NCBI RefSeq assembly: GCF_042754225.1
Contig: NZ_JBHZAH010000006.1
Span: forward strand, 29,125-93,124
Length of the DNA: 64,000 bases
Source: Rhodococcus_G sp042754225
GTDB lineage: Bacteria > Actinomycetota > Actinomycetes > Mycobacteriales > Mycobacteriaceae
Reading direction: 5' to 3'
In this document: in pieces, positions 26,298 through 34,522 of the stretch
Numbering within the stretch: position 1 is the first letter of the stretch
How the letters are laid out: each line of letters starts with the position of its first letter
Position numbers and translations under genes: made by a program
The notes under the pieces: generated by a model
Seen by the model: only the letters and a program-made list of their open reading frames with translations
Told to the model about the DNA's origin: nothing
Databases searched by the model: none

Positions 26298-27527
26298 CTA
26301 GCGGGCGACCGCGATCGCCCGCAGCACCCCGAACGTCTCCTGCTCGTCCTGCTCGGTCCCGTAGTCGCTGAGCTTGACGATCACCGTGCGCGTGGTCGGG
26401 TCGACGTAGGTGTACTGGCCGTACACGCCGATTGCGGAAAGGTCGGACCCGTCGCCGCCGGTGGGATGCCACCACTGCGCCGAATACCCCCACTTGTCCA
26501 CCGGGTGCGGCGCCGGGTTGCTGATCCGCGAGATCCACGCCGGCGGAACGACTCGCGTGTCGCCGACGCGGCCGCCGTCGAGGACCAGCTGCCCGATCTT
26601 CGCGAAGTCGCGGGCGGTGGCGTTGATGCAGCAGAACGCCTTCTCCTGCCCGCCGTCCCGGTCGAGATTCCAGGTGGCGTCGTCCTCCGCGCCGACGGGG
26701 CCCCACAGGTCGGCGGCGAGCAGGTCGGTCAGCGGCCGGCCCTCGGCCCGGGCGAGCACCTGGCCGAGGAGTTGGGTGTCGACGCTGCGGTAGTCGCCCC
26801 TGCTGCCGGGTGGGAACTGCACGCTCCGGTGGTCTCGGACGAACGCGTCGAGGTCTCGGGTGAGGTACATCCGGGCGGTGCCGGTCAGCGGATAGTAGGG
26901 GTTGTAGTTCTCCGACACGTCGGCGCCCGAGGTCATGTCGAGCAGGTTCCGCACGGTGATGGCGTCGTACTCGCCGCCGGTGGCCAGCTCCGGGAGCACG
27001 TCGACGAGACGGTCGTCCTCGCTCAGCTTGCCCGCGTCGATCGCCTGGCCGACCAGCAGCGAGACCACCGACTTCGCCATGGACCAGGACGCCAGCCGGG
27101 TCGTGGGCCCGACACCGTCGCGGTACCACTCGTGGGTGAGGGCTCCGTCGCGCAGCACCAGGAAGGCGTTCGTCCTGGTGGCGTCGAGGAACTCGGCGAC
27201 GGGTATCTGCCCGCCCTTCCACGGCACGGTCTCGGGCAGCGCGGCCGGGCGCACGGGCAGCGGGCGCGGGTGGGTCGCGGGCACGGCCCGGGCCGGGTAG
27301 AGCGCGCCCTGTGTGGACGGTGCGTCGACGAGCAGCCGGGCCAGCGTCGGCGGTGCGGGGATGTCGAGCGCGGCGGTCCCGGCGTAGGCGCCGGCGACCA
27401 GCACCGCGGCCGCGAGCGGGACGGCGATCGCCGTCCGGGTCAGGATTCGCCCACGGCGGGAAGGCTTTTCGGACCGCGACTGCCCGGATGCGGTGGCGTC
27501 GTCGGTGAGGGTGCTCGGCTCGGTCAT
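26298..27527 (-). CDS. Beta-lactamase-fold serine hydrolase (class C/esterase type)
   Basis: A 409-residue protein with a cytoplasmic N-terminus, one membrane helix near residues 30-50, and an outer catalytic domain. The SxxK motif is SMAK in RLASWSMAKSVVSLL. The second motif is DYRS in place of YxN, with the Tyr retained. The family covers penicillin-binding-like carboxypeptidases, esterases and 6-aminohexanoate oligomer hydrolases. NLDRDGGQEKAFCCINATARDFAK resembles the 6-aminohexanoate hydrolase group. The ATG at 27527 starts MTEPSTLTDD. Substrate unknown. Confidence 0.85.
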   Translation of the reverse strand: MTEPSTLTDDATASGQSRSEKPSRRGRILTRTAIAVPLAAAVLVAGAYAGTAALDIPAPPTLARLLVDAPSTQGALYPARAVPATHPRPLPVRPAALPETVPWKGGQIPVAEFLDATRTNAFLVLRDGALTHEWYRDGVGPTTRLASWSMAKSVVSLLVGQAIDAGKLSEDDRLVDVLPELATGGEYDAITVRNLLDMTSGADVSENYNPYYPLTGTARMYLTRDLDAFVRDHRSVQFPPGSRGDYRSVDTQLLGQVLARAEGRPLTDLLAADLWGPVGAEDDATWNLDRDGGQEKAFCCINATARDFAKIGQLVLDGGRVGDTRVVPPAWISRISNPAPHPVDKWGYSAQWWHPTGGDGSDLSAIGVYGQYTYVDPTTRTVIVKLSDYGTEQDEQETFGVLRAIAVAR

Positions 27528-27658
27528 CGTCCTCGATCTTCGGTGCGGTCGACGGCGGGGGACGGAACCGTCGATCGTGCGGATCCCGAGAGTGTCGCCA
27601 GTGTCGCCGTCAATGATGAGGGGAGCGACACGCCGAGGAGGCCGAATCGGTGCTGTGG

Positions 27659-28210
27659 CTACCCGACGGCCTCCCAGGCGAACGGCACGAACGCCTCGTC
27701 CAGCGGCGCCGCTGTCATCCGGTTGGCGAAGGTCGACAGCGTGTAGGTGCCGATACCGAGCACGACCTCGAGCGCCTGCCTGGTGGTGAAGCCGGCGCCG
27801 AGGAAGGCGCGCATCCCGTCTTCGTCCACCGCGCCCGCGCTGTCGAGTACGGCCAGGGTGAAGCGGCGTAGCGCCTCGAGCCGGGGATCGTCGAGCGGTC
27901 GGCGCTCGCGCAGCGCGGCGATCAGGTCGGGCGAGGACCCGTCGCGGGTGAGGCCGGCCGAGTGCAGGGCGACGCAGAGGTGGCACTCGTTGCGGGTCAC
28001 GATGGCGAACACCACCACCTCGCGTTGGAGGTGGGTGAGGGTGCCGCGCTCGAACAGCGAGTTCGCCCGGGCGAAGGCCTGCACCAGTTCCGGCGACTCC
28101 GCCATCAGGGCCGTCGCGGCGGGCAGGAAGCCGAACTGCTGCTCGATCGCGGCCATGATCGGCCGGACGGCGGTGGGGGCGGTCGCGGTGGTGTGCGCGG
28201 TGAACGACAT
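27659..28210 (-). CDS. Carboxymuconolactone decarboxylase/AhpD-like protein
   Basis: A 183-residue alkylhydroperoxidase-like protein. The redox motif is ECHLCVALHSAGL, the CxxC plus His of the AhpD fold. Such proteins reduce peroxides with thiol partners. It is divergent from a MarR regulator, and their shared 81-bp gap holds a perfect operator-like repeat, so it is probably derepressed by an oxidant or electrophile. Confidence 0.87.
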   Translation of the reverse strand: MSFTAHTTATAPTAVRPIMAAIEQQFGFLPAATALMAESPELVQAFARANSLFERGTLTHLQREVVVFAIVTRNECHLCVALHSAGLTRDGSSPDLIAALRERRPLDDPRLEALRRFTLAVLDSAGAVDEDGMRAFLGAGFTTRQALEVVLGIGTYTLSTFANRMTAAPLDEAFVPFAWEAVG

Positions 28211-28231
28211 GGGGGGCTCCCTCGGCTAAAG

Positions 28232-28250
28232 TAGACAATGCGGTTGTCTA
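28232..28250. promoter_or_regulatory. MarR operator between AhpD-like and MarR genes
   Basis: TAGACAATGCGGTTGTCTA, a perfect inverted repeat with 7-bp arms and a 5-bp centre. A further half-site (GGTTGTCGA) follows at about 28262. It lies between the two divergent genes and can govern both. Confidence 0.7.
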
Positions 28251-28291
28251 AACCGTAAACCTGGTTGTCGATATTGCGCAAGGGGTGCGGC

Positions 28292-28762
28292 ATGAGTGAG
28301 CACGAGAGCCCGGGATTCGAACTGCCCCTGCTGCTGTTCGCCGGATTCCGGTCGTTGATCGACGAGGTCCATCGCAGGCTCGCCGAGCAGGGGCATCCGG
28401 ACATGCGGCCGGCCCACGGTTTCGCGATGCAGGCGGTCGGGCTCGGTGGCGCCAGCGCCAGCGAGGTGGGCAGGCGACTCGGCATCTCGAAGCAGGCGGC
28501 GGGCAAGACGATCGACCGCCTGGAGTCGCTGGGATACCTCGCGCGGCGGCCCGATCCGTCGGACGCGCGGGCCAAGCGGGTGGAACTCACCGATCGGGGG
28601 ATCGACAGCCTGCGGCGTTCGGCGATCATCTTCGATGAACTGCAGGCCGACTGGGCGTCGACGATCGGACAGGGTCGCCTGCGGGCCCTCGAGGACGACC
28701 TGCGCACCGTCACCGCCGGTCAGGGGTTTCGACTGGACGCGCAGGCCTGGTTCGGCGGGTGA
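28292..28762 (+). CDS. MarR-family regulator
   Basis: A 156-residue winged-helix protein. The recognition region is ASASEVGRRLGISKQAAGKTIDRLESLGYL, followed by the wing RRPDPSDARAKRVELTDRG. The ATG at 28292 has AGGGG seven bases upstream. It is divergent from the AhpD-like gene, with the inverted repeat in between, and is followed by a small DoxX-type membrane gene, so it probably controls a small stress unit. Confidence 0.9.
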   Translation: MSEHESPGFELPLLLFAGFRSLIDEVHRRLAEQGHPDMRPAHGFAMQAVGLGGASASEVGRRLGISKQAAGKTIDRLESLGYLARRPDPSDARAKRVELTDRGIDSLRRSAIIFDELQADWASTIGQGRLRALEDDLRTVTAGQGFRLDAQAWFGG

Positions 28763-28856
28763 ATTCCGGCGCCGCGATGAGTTTCGCGAACGTCGGGGGT
28801 CTACATGGCAACAGCTTCACGCGACCGTGCGCGGAGCAAGCCCCGAGGAGCCAGCC

Positions 28857-29291
28857 ATGACCACCACGCGCCCCACCGCCACCGCCACCCCGCCGGCAAC
28901 CGGTTCGATCTCGCCGCGCGCGCGGCTCGCCGGCCGGATCGTCAGCGGTCTCGCCGTGCTCTTCTTCCTGTTCGACTCGATCACGCACATCGCGAACGTC
29001 GAGCAGGTGCGAACCGCGATGGCCGACCTCGGGTTCGATCCGAGCCTGAACCGGGTCTTCGGCGTGGTGCTGGCCGCCTGCCTGATCCTCTACGTGATCC
29101 CGGCGACCTCGATCCTCGGGGCGGTCCTGCTGACCGGGTACCTCGGCGGGGCGGTGGCGACCAACCTGCTCACCGAGCAGCCCATCCTGAGCACGACGCT
29201 GGCGCCGATCTACTTCGGCATCCTGGTGTGGGGCGGGCTGTACCTGCGTGACGCCCGGGTGCGGGCGATCATGCCGCTCGTGCGCCGCTGA
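28857..29291 (+). CDS. DoxX-family membrane protein
   Basis: A 144-residue protein with four predicted membrane helices. ALFFLFDSITHIANVEQVRTAM and SILGAVLLTGYLGGAVATNL are typical of the DoxX/DoxX-like family. GAGGAG precedes the ATG at 28857 by 6 nt. It is 94 bp downstream of the MarR gene and ends just before a strong terminator. Members are linked to redox and thiol homeostasis in some actinobacteria; the exact role here is unknown. Confidence 0.8.
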   Translation: MTTTRPTATATPPATGSISPRARLAGRIVSGLAVLFFLFDSITHIANVEQVRTAMADLGFDPSLNRVFGVVLAACLILYVIPATSILGAVLLTGYLGGAVATNLLTEQPILSTTLAPIYFGILVWGGLYLRDARVRAIMPLVRR

Positions 29292-29305
29292 CCACCGCCC
29301 AGGGC

Positions 29306-29332
29306 GAGGGGAACCGACTTTCGGTTCCCCTC
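29306..29332. terminator. Bidirectional hairpin terminator
   Basis: Arms GAGGGGAACCGA and TCGGTTCCCCTC form a 12-bp perfect stem with a 3-nt loop. It sits between the convergent DoxX and aftA genes. Confidence 0.75.
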
Positions 29333-29342
29333 GGTCGTGCGA

Positions 29343-31259
29343 CTACCGGGTGCGGGTGACCACGACGAACGGCCCGACCTCGGTGGTGGTGAACCGGGGG
29401 TCGTCGAACAGCGCCTTGTCGAACGTGACGGTGTAGCGCTTGACGTTCGGGTCGTTCGGGTACACGTCCTGCGCGAGCCGCAGCGTGTAGCCCTTGTCGC
29501 TCTTGCGGAACACGAAGACATCCGGTGTGCGCCAAGGGCTTTCGTCCATCTGCCGGATCAGATCGCCGGGACCGGACGCCTCCGCCCACCGTCCGATCGC
29601 CGCGGCGCGCTGGTCGAACTGGGCGAGTGGGTTGGCGTAGTGCGAGGTCAGGCCCTGGAAGCCGAAGTACGGGTAGAAGCTCAGGAAGCTGGTGTCCGCG
29701 GTGAGCACGACGGTGTCGTGTCGCGGTACGGGCCGGTGCGCCGCGATCTCCTTGTCGACGTCCGCGTAGTACGACGCGGCGCCCGGGGGCCGCTTGTCGG
29801 CGCGCACCCCGTCGCCGTCGGTGTCGGTGTACGCGATGTCGATCTCCGGGGCCAGCAGGTGCGGAATCGACTGCGCGAATGCGACCGCACCGAGCGCGCC
29901 GACCGCCACCAGCGCCGCCTTGATCCTCGGATTGTCGCTGGTTGCCAGGATGATCCAGCGGGAGAAGTCGGCGAAGCCGAAAACGCCTGCGGCGCCGAGC
30001 AGAACCAGCAGCACCGGTTCGAGCCGGAACGAGAGCAGCGTGTTGCCCGCGGCCGTGAACGCCATCGACAGCAGCGACCACAGGTACACCGCGACGACGC
30101 CGATGCCGAGGGACTGGGCGCGACGCGACGAGGTGGCCCGGCCGACGAGCCAAATCGTGCCGAGCATGCACAGGGCGCCGATCAGGGACGCGTCGAACAT
30201 CGGCAGCGGCAGCGTCGATCCGGGCTCGGGCAGGTAGTGGGTGGCGGTGCCCGAACCGGCGGGCGACCCGTGGCGCAGCTCGAGCAGGAACGGCGTCCAC
30301 ACCACGAGAGCGATCAGCCCCGCGATCACCCCGGCCGCGACGAGCCGCAGCAGCGGATCGCGCACCGCGGCGAATCCGTGTGCCCGCCATGCCAACCCGG
30401 CCGCGACCAGTGCCATCAGCGTCACGGCGAAGGCGGCCCAGCCGAGGTAGAGCGTGTAGAAGGTGGCGGCCAGGCCGAGGAAGGCGCCGGTCCCGACGAT
30501 CGCGCCCCAGCCGCCGGAGCCGGGGGACCGGTGCAACCCGCCCCAGGCCAGCAGCAGCACCGGCGGCAACAGCACCACGAGCACCGCGCTGTACGGCTCG
30601 GGGGAGGCGTAGGCGAGGGCGATCGCGGTGACGGCGAGCGACACGACGACCGCGAGATCGGCGCGGATCAGCCTGGACCACAACACAAGTGCGATCACAG
30701 AGGCGACCGCAAGCGAGGCGATCGAATACGGTTTGAAGGCCTCCCAGCCGTCCATGCCGAGCAGGTTGGCCACGCGACCGCCGACCCAGAACCAGCCCGC
30801 CGGGTAGAACGACGGCAGGTCCGCGTAGGTCATGTCGTGAAGCCGGGCGGTGTCCGTCATCCGGGTGAGGAACTCGGTGCGGAACTCCTGGTCCACCGAG
30901 ACGCCGTGCAGGTACAGCTTGGTCGCGGCCAGCGGCATCCCGAGGGTGACGGTGACGAATCCGGACACTCCCACCCAGGACAGTGCCTTCGCCAGGGCGG
31001 GGGCGCGACGGGTACGCAGCAGCCACACCGAGACGGCCAGCAGTGCCATCGTCACGACCTGACCGACGGTGGTCAGCGCGCGGGTGACGTTGGAAGAGTT
31101 GAACGCGGGCCAGTCGACGACCGAGAAGGCGACCAGCCCGACCGCGGCGACGACGGCCGCAACGACCGCCGCCAGCACCGTCTCCCCGGCTGTTCCGACC
31201 GCCCGGCGTGCGGGTTGGACGGTGCTCGGGGGGACGGTGCTGGCGGCGGTGGTCGTCAC
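29343..31259 (-). CDS. aftA: Galactan 5-O-arabinofuranosyltransferase
   Basis: A 638-residue GT-C enzyme that puts the first arabinofuranose on the galactan chain, using decaprenyl-phospho-arabinose at the outer face of the membrane. It has about 11-13 helices and then a soluble C-terminal domain. The first large loop has GVSVDQEFRTEFLTRMTD and DLPSFYPAGWFWVGGR, the AftA marks. It follows dprE1-dprE2 as in mycobacteria. Here, however, an 84-bp gap with a hairpin separates it from dprE2, and a TAGACT -10 box 7 nt before the GTG start suggests its own leaderless promoter. Confidence 0.93.
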   Translation of the reverse strand: MTTTAASTVPPSTVQPARRAVGTAGETVLAAVVAAVVAAVGLVAFSVVDWPAFNSSNVTRALTTVGQVVTMALLAVSVWLLRTRRAPALAKALSWVGVSGFVTVTLGMPLAATKLYLHGVSVDQEFRTEFLTRMTDTARLHDMTYADLPSFYPAGWFWVGGRVANLLGMDGWEAFKPYSIASLAVASVIALVLWSRLIRADLAVVVSLAVTAIALAYASPEPYSAVLVVLLPPVLLLAWGGLHRSPGSGGWGAIVGTGAFLGLAATFYTLYLGWAAFAVTLMALVAAGLAWRAHGFAAVRDPLLRLVAAGVIAGLIALVVWTPFLLELRHGSPAGSGTATHYLPEPGSTLPLPMFDASLIGALCMLGTIWLVGRATSSRRAQSLGIGVVAVYLWSLLSMAFTAAGNTLLSFRLEPVLLVLLGAAGVFGFADFSRWIILATSDNPRIKAALVAVGALGAVAFAQSIPHLLAPEIDIAYTDTDGDGVRADKRPPGAASYYADVDKEIAAHRPVPRHDTVVLTADTSFLSFYPYFGFQGLTSHYANPLAQFDQRAAAIGRWAEASGPGDLIRQMDESPWRTPDVFVFRKSDKGYTLRLAQDVYPNDPNVKRYTVTFDKALFDDPRFTTTEVGPFVVVTRTR

Positions 31260-31266
31260 GGTTCGG

Positions 31267-31272
31267 AGTCTA
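31267..31272 (-). promoter_or_regulatory. -10 box of leaderless aftA promoter
   Basis: TAGACT on the minus strand, 7 nt before the GTG at 31259, directly downstream of the dprE2-aftA hairpin. Confidence 0.55.
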
Positions 31273-31293
31273 GGTCGCTGCGCGACTGTGAGT

Positions 31294-31321
31294 GATTTTC
31301 ACCCCGGGTGGGGTGAAAATC
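31294..31321 (-). terminator. Hairpin between dprE2 and aftA
   Basis: Arms GATTTTCACCCC and GGGGTGAAAATC make a 12-bp perfect stem with a 4-nt loop, 22 bp after the dprE2 stop. It lacks a long T tract, so it may attenuate rather than fully stop transcription. Confidence 0.65.
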
Positions 31322-31343
31322 GCGCACGGGCAGCGAAGCTGCG

Positions 31344-32105
31344 TCAGATCGGGAGCTTGCGGAAGATCGCGCGGGGAACGTGCCGCAGGCCCATCATCAC
31401 GAATCGCCAGGGGCCCGGCGTCCAGACGATCTCCTTGCCCTTGTCGGACGCGGCGACGGCGAGCGTGGCGACGATGTCCTTGTTCACCGTCAGCGGGGCC
31501 TCCTTGACGTGCGCGCTGAACTGGGTGCGCACCATGCCGGGCCGGACCACCGTCACGCGCGGGCCGAACGGGGCCAGGGCCTCGCCCAGACCGAGGTAGA
31601 AGCCGTCCAGGCCGGCCTTGGTGGAGCCGTAGACGAAGTTGGCGCGCTTGACGCGCTCGCCGGCCACCGACGACATCGCGATGATCCGGCCGAAGCCCTG
31701 TGCCTTCATCTTCTCGCCGACCAGCACGCCGACGGAGACCGAGGCGGTGTAGTTCACGTTCGCGACCAGCACGGCCTTGCGCTGGTTCTGCCACAGTTCC
31801 TCGGCGTCGCCGTCGAGGGCGAACGCGACGACGGCGACGTCCACGTCGCCCTTGGACCAGGCCTCGTCGATCACCTTCGGGTGACCCTCGGTGTCCAGGG
31901 CGTCGAAGTCGACGACGTCCACCTCGGTGGCGCCGGCGGCCTTCATCTGCGAGACGGCGTCCTCACGCAGCGGGTCGCCGGGCAGCGCGGCGAGGATCAC
32001 CCGCATCGGCGCCTTGCGCAGGTACTCCTCGCAGATGGCGAGGCCGATCTCGGAGGTGCCGCCGAGCAGCAGCAGGGTCTGGGGGTTACCCACGGCGTTG
32101 ATCAC
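31344..32105 (-). CDS. dprE2: Decaprenylphosphoryl-2-keto-ribose reductase DprE2
   Basis: A 253-residue short-chain reductase that turns the 2-keto product of DprE1 into decaprenyl-phospho-arabinose. The NAD(P) site is LLLGGTSEIGLAI. The catalytic Ser lies in IIAMSSVAGERVK, with YGSTKAGLD giving Tyr and Lys. The GTG at 32105 overlaps the dprE1 stop as GTGA, so both are made from one message, as fits their complex. Standard length for the family. Confidence 0.95.
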   Translation of the reverse strand: MINAVGNPQTLLLLGGTSEIGLAICEEYLRKAPMRVILAALPGDPLREDAVSQMKAAGATEVDVVDFDALDTEGHPKVIDEAWSKGDVDVAVVAFALDGDAEELWQNQRKAVLVANVNYTASVSVGVLVGEKMKAQGFGRIIAMSSVAGERVKRANFVYGSTKAGLDGFYLGLGEALAPFGPRVTVVRPGMVRTQFSAHVKEAPLTVNKDIVATLAVAASDKGKEIVWTPGPWRFVMMGLRHVPRAIFRKLPI

Positions 32106-33553
32106 TGCAGTTCCAACCTTCTGGACATATCGGAGGCGAAAACGCCTGTGGGGTCGTACTTTCGGCGGGTGGCGAGCCACTCGTCGATGCGCGGGTACAT
32201 TGCGTGGAAGGTCTCGGCGGTGGCGCGCGAGTCCTTGGCGGTGTACAGCCGGCCGCCGAACTCGAGCACGCGCTTGTCGAGTTCGGTCACCAGCTCGTTC
32301 AGGCCTGCCTTGATCGGGAAGTCCATGGCGACGTTCCAGCCCGCCATCGGGAAGCTGAGCGGCGCGTTGTTGCCCGGTCCGAACAGCTTGAACACGTTGA
32401 GTGCCGAGTGGTGGCCCGACGCCTGGATGTGCCGAATGATGCTCTTGAACTCTTCGAGGGCCTCGGTGGGCACCAGGAACTGGTACTGGAGGAAGCCCTT
32501 CGAGCCGTACGCGCGGTTCCACTCACCGAGGAGATCGAGCGGGTGGTAGAACTGCGTCAGGTTCTGGACCTTGCCGGTGTAGTTCCCGCCCATCCGGTAG
32601 TACAACTCGCCGATGGCGCTGGCCGACAGCTTGTTCATCAGGCCGTTCGGGAACACGTCCGGGACGGTCATCAGCTGCGGGGCGTCGAACTTCAACGGGT
32701 CCTTCTGCAGCTTCTTCGGCAGCTCGTCGAACTTCGCGAGCGAGCCGCGGGTGATCGTCGCGCGACCCAGCTTCGGCGGCGCACTGACCACGTCGAACCA
32801 GGCGCTCGAGTACGTGTAGTTGTCCTCGGTGCCGTCCTGGTGCGCGGCGACCGTCTCCTCGAGGCTCTCGGTCCGGATGCCGTCGTTGATGAAGTACGCC
32901 GTCTCGGTGGGCGTCATGCTGATGGTCGCGCGCAGGATGATGCCGGTCAGGCCGTTGCCGCCGATCGTCGCCCAGAACAGCGCGCCCTTGGGGTCGTTGC
33001 GACCGCCCTTCGGCGTCAGCTTGCGAACCTGGCCGTCGGCGGTCAGCAGGTCGAGCGACACCACGTGGTTGCCGAAGCTGCCCTCACTGTGGTGGTTCTT
33101 GCCGTGGATGTCGGAGCCGATGGCGCCGCCGATGGTGACCTGGCGGGTGCCGGGCAGCACCGGAACCCACAGGCCGAACGGCAGCGCCGCCCGCATGAGC
33201 TGGTCGAGGCTCACACCGGCGTCGACGTCCACCAGCGCGGTGTCGCGGTCGATGCGGTGAATGCGGTTGAGGGCATTCATGTCGATGACCAGGCCACCCG
33301 CGTTCTGGGCCGGATCGCCGTAGGACCGCCCGAGGCCTCGGGCGATGACGCCCCGGCGCAGGTGGGACGGCTTGCCCTCGTTCTTCTCGGCGACCTGCGC
33401 GACTGCGCTGGCGATCACCTCGACGTCGGGCGTGGACAGCACCTCCGCGGTGGTCGGGGCGGTGCGCCCCCAGCCGGTGAGGGTGCGGGTCTGGGTTGTC
33501 AGAGGCGCCGGTTGCGGCAGGGCCGCCGGGGACTCTTCAGCTGTCGTGGACAT
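32102..33553 (-). CDS. dprE1: Decaprenylphosphoryl-ribose oxidase DprE1
   Basis: A 483-residue FAD oxidase, about 22 residues longer at the N-terminus than the M. tuberculosis enzyme. The FAD region shows GLGRSYGDPAQNAGG and LPGTRQVTIGGAIGSDIHGKNHH. The active-site Lys is kept (YTAKDSR, Lys440, equal to Lys418). The cysteine hit by benzothiazinones (Cys387 in M. tuberculosis, GWNICVDF) is Ala409 here (GWNVAMDF). A TAGCCT -10 box 8 nt before the ATG at 33553 suggests a leaderless start. It oxidises decaprenyl-phospho-ribose at C2 for arabinan synthesis. Confidence 0.96.
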   Translation of the reverse strand: MSTTAEESPAALPQPAPLTTQTRTLTGWGRTAPTTAEVLSTPDVEVIASAVAQVAEKNEGKPSHLRRGVIARGLGRSYGDPAQNAGGLVIDMNALNRIHRIDRDTALVDVDAGVSLDQLMRAALPFGLWVPVLPGTRQVTIGGAIGSDIHGKNHHSEGSFGNHVVSLDLLTADGQVRKLTPKGGRNDPKGALFWATIGGNGLTGIILRATISMTPTETAYFINDGIRTESLEETVAAHQDGTEDNYTYSSAWFDVVSAPPKLGRATITRGSLAKFDELPKKLQKDPLKFDAPQLMTVPDVFPNGLMNKLSASAIGELYYRMGGNYTGKVQNLTQFYHPLDLLGEWNRAYGSKGFLQYQFLVPTEALEEFKSIIRHIQASGHHSALNVFKLFGPGNNAPLSFPMAGWNVAMDFPIKAGLNELVTELDKRVLEFGGRLYTAKDSRATAETFHAMYPRIDEWLATRRKYDPTGVFASDMSRRLELQ

Positions 33554-33561
33554 CGGTGTAG

Positions 33562-33567
33562 AGGCTA
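33562..33567 (-). promoter_or_regulatory. -10 box of leaderless dprE1 promoter
   Basis: TAGCCT on the minus strand, 8 nt before the ATG at 33553. Confidence 0.5.
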
Positions 33568-33737
33568 CCTGTCGGTAGCGGATTCGACCCCTGGCGAGTG
33601 TGCAGATATGTCCCCCGCCACTCGACAATTGCCCCGCCAGCTGCACACTCGGCGCCCAGTTCCGGGCACACCGAGCGGGCAGCTGCCGGGGCCGTTCCTG
33701 GGGATTGGCCCGGAAACGCACGGGCGGCGGAGCCGCG

Positions 33738-34361
33738 TCAGACGATAAGACCGGCGGTCTGGGTGCGGGCCTTGTCGAAGCGTGCCGCGACGTCCGGCCA
33801 GTTCACGATGTTCCAGAAGGCGTTGACGTAGTCGCCCTTGACGTTCTGGTAGTCGAGGTAGAAGGCGTGCTCCCACATGTCGAGCATGAGCAGCGGGGTC
33901 AGGCCGATGGAGATGTTGCCCTGCTGGTCGTAGAGCTGGACGATGATCAGCCGCTGGCCGATGGAGTCCCAGGCGAGGATGGACCAGCCGGAGCCCTGGA
34001 TGGCGTTGGCGTTCGCCGAGAAGTGGCTGCGGAAGGCGTCGAAGCTGCCGAACTGGTCGTCGATCGCGGCGGCGAGCTCGCCCTCGGGGTTGCCACCACC
34101 GTTCGGGCTCAGGTTGTTCCAGAACACGCTGTGGTTGGTGTGGCCGCCGAGGTGGAAGGCCAGGTTCTTCTCGTGCAGGTTGACCACGGGGGCCAGGGCG
34201 TCGGAGGCGCGCAGCTCGGCCAGCTTGTCGAGGGCGGCGTTGGCGCCGGCGACGTAGGCGGCGTGGTGCTTGTCGTGGTGCAGCTCCATGATCTTGCCGG
34301 AGATGTGCGGCTCGAGGGCTGCGTAGTCGTAGGGCAGTTCAGGCAGCGAGTAGACGGACAC
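33738..34361 (-). CDS. sodA: Superoxide dismutase, Fe/Mn family
   Basis: A 207-residue SOD. Metal ligands are in LHHDKHH (His28), GGHTNHSVFW (His77) and LLLDMWEHAFYLDY-type context, here LMLDMWEHAFY (Asp and His). The outer-shell residue that sets metal use is Gln146 in YDQQGN; M. tuberculosis iron SodA has His145 there, so this enzyme is probably manganese-dependent. No signal peptide. GTG start at 34361 after AAAGGAG with a 6-nt spacer. It sits between dprE1 and the GtrA gene, which are near neighbours in mycobacteria. Confidence 0.95.
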   Translation of the reverse strand: MSVYSLPELPYDYAALEPHISGKIMELHHDKHHAAYVAGANAALDKLAELRASDALAPVVNLHEKNLAFHLGGHTNHSVFWNNLSPNGGGNPEGELAAAIDDQFGSFDAFRSHFSANANAIQGSGWSILAWDSIGQRLIIVQLYDQQGNISIGLTPLLMLDMWEHAFYLDYQNVKGDYVNAFWNIVNWPDVAARFDKARTQTAGLIV

Positions 34362-34510
34362 GAGATGCTCCTTTGCGGTTGACGTGAACCCGATGCTGCA
34401 ACCTCAACCGCACTGGAGGTCCAGGTGTTGTGCGGCACGTCACGCGGGCGCGGCCGTGCGCACAGTGGGCCTCGGGTGGGTGAGACAGGTGCGCCGGTGA
34501 CGGCGTCGCC

Positions 34511-34516
34511 TACCCT
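34511..34516 (+). promoter_or_regulatory. -10 box of leaderless GtrA promoter
   Basis: TACCCT, 6 nt before the GTG at 34523. Confidence 0.5.
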
Positions 34517-34522
34517 CGACCC

